Positions 63,786 to 64,000 of a stretch of 64,000 nucleotides of DNA are shown one piece after another. The notes below the pieces were generated by a model, which did no database searches, was not told the DNA's origin, and worked only from the letters and a program-made list of their open reading frames with translations. Location: assembly GCF_900114785.1 (NCBI RefSeq), contig NZ_FOUG01000008.1, forward strand, positions 62,001-126,000, in the 5' to 3' direction. The translations under genes were made by a program, and so were the position numbers. Each line of letters starts with the position of its first letter. Positions within the stretch are counted from its first letter, which is position 1. Source of the DNA: Variovorax sp. OV329. GTDB taxonomy: Bacteria > Pseudomonadota > Gammaproteobacteria > Burkholderiales > Burkholderiaceae_C.

Positions 63786-64000
63786 ATGCCCAAGACCCCG
63801 CCCAGCCCTCGTTCCTCCGCGGCGCGCCTCTACGGCATGCAGGAGCGCGCGAACCACCTGGACTTCGACATCCGCTTCGAGGGCGCGCGCGATGTGCTGG
63901 CGCGGCCGCACCGGCATGAGTACTTCCAGATCCAGGTGAGCGTGGAAGGCGGCTCGCAGCAGGTCATCGGCGGCGCGGTGCGCTCCTTCGGCGCGGGCCA
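63786..64000 (+). CDS. AraC-family transcriptional regulator, N-terminal fragment
   Basis: The first 71 codons of a gene that runs off the end of the window. The sequence HLDFDIRFEGARDVLARPHR and HEYFQIQVSVEGGSQQVIGG is a cupin-like sensor start typical of AraC-type regulators; the DNA-binding part is not in view, so the family is inferred. It is divergent from the Tat-exported FAH-family gene and likely controls it. The ATG at the start of MPKTPPSPRSSAARLYGMQE was used; the downstream Met in YGMQE is an alternative. Confidence 0.68.
   Translation, partial: MPKTPPSPRSSAARLYGMQERANHLDFDIRFEGARDVLARPHRHEYFQIQVSVEGGSQQVIGGAVRSFGAG

Overview
The DNA is uniformly GC-rich and gene-dense, and its gene set is typical of a free-living betaproteobacterium of the order Burkholderiales, most likely family Comamonadaceae (Variovorax/Ramlibacter/Acidovorax type). 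Pointers are the pilGHIJ-pilL chemosensory run next to a rubredoxin, the order yqgE-ruvX-pyrR-pyrB-pyrX-acyltransferase, dusB-fis-purH, and a nirBD cluster with a NIT/ANTAR regulator. This placement is inference from gene content. The window reads as ordinary chromosome: I saw no transposase, integrase, phage gene or CRISPR array.

Layout. 0-0.8 kb: an LprI-like secreted protein and tRNA-Met(CAT) with its own promoter and terminator. 0.8-8.0 kb, all minus strand: a nitrite-assimilation cluster in transcription order nirB, nirD, a nitrate/nitrite-sensing ANTAR RNA-binding regulator, a formate/nitrite channel, and a membrane-anchored PP2C phosphatase-Ser/Thr kinase fusion. The two gene-free stretches longer than 300 bases (3452-3811 and 8028-8431) precede the channel gene and nirB and contain hairpins that could be ANTAR targets. 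8.4-12.3 kb: a VWA lipoprotein divergent from an ECF sigma factor and a membrane protein that looks like its partner; an 11-bp inverted repeat lies between the divergent genes. 12.4-16.9 kb: enoyl-CoA hydratase, M61 peptidase, DsbC and a UbiH-type monooxygenase. 17-23.7 kb: MOSC protein, YchF, GST, a small basic protein, a VTT membrane protein, dusB-fis-purH. 23.8-26.6 kb: outer-membrane barrel protein, hemL, ThiD-like kinase.

26.7-36.7 kb: rubredoxin, then pilG, pilH, pilI, pilJ and the 2033-residue hybrid kinase pilL, closed by a strong terminator. This is the chemosensory pathway that controls type IV pili. 36.7-43.7 kb: photolyase, divergent from a compact operon yqgE-ruvX-pyrR-pyrB-pyrX-acyltransferase, followed by a sirtuin. 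Four junctions in it overlap by 1-4 bases, and the dihydroorotase homologue has lost its first metal-binding motif. 43.7-45.8 kb: a small secreted protein, tRNA-Arg(CCT), a methyltransferase and a SnoaL-like protein. 45.8-51.8 kb: tamA-tamB for outer-membrane protein assembly. 51.9-55.1 kb: MoxR ATPase, membrane protein, acetyltransferase, lone antitoxin-like protein and VWA protein. 55.3-56.4 kb: dihaem cytochrome c and a DUF4189 protein.

56.4-62.7 kb holds two large lipoproteins with hydrolase-like Gly-x-Ser motifs downstream of a PucR/CdaR-type regulator. This is the best candidate here for an undescribed system, probably extracellular ester or polymer breakdown. The window ends with a Tat-exported FAH-family protein divergent from a truncated AraC-type regulator.
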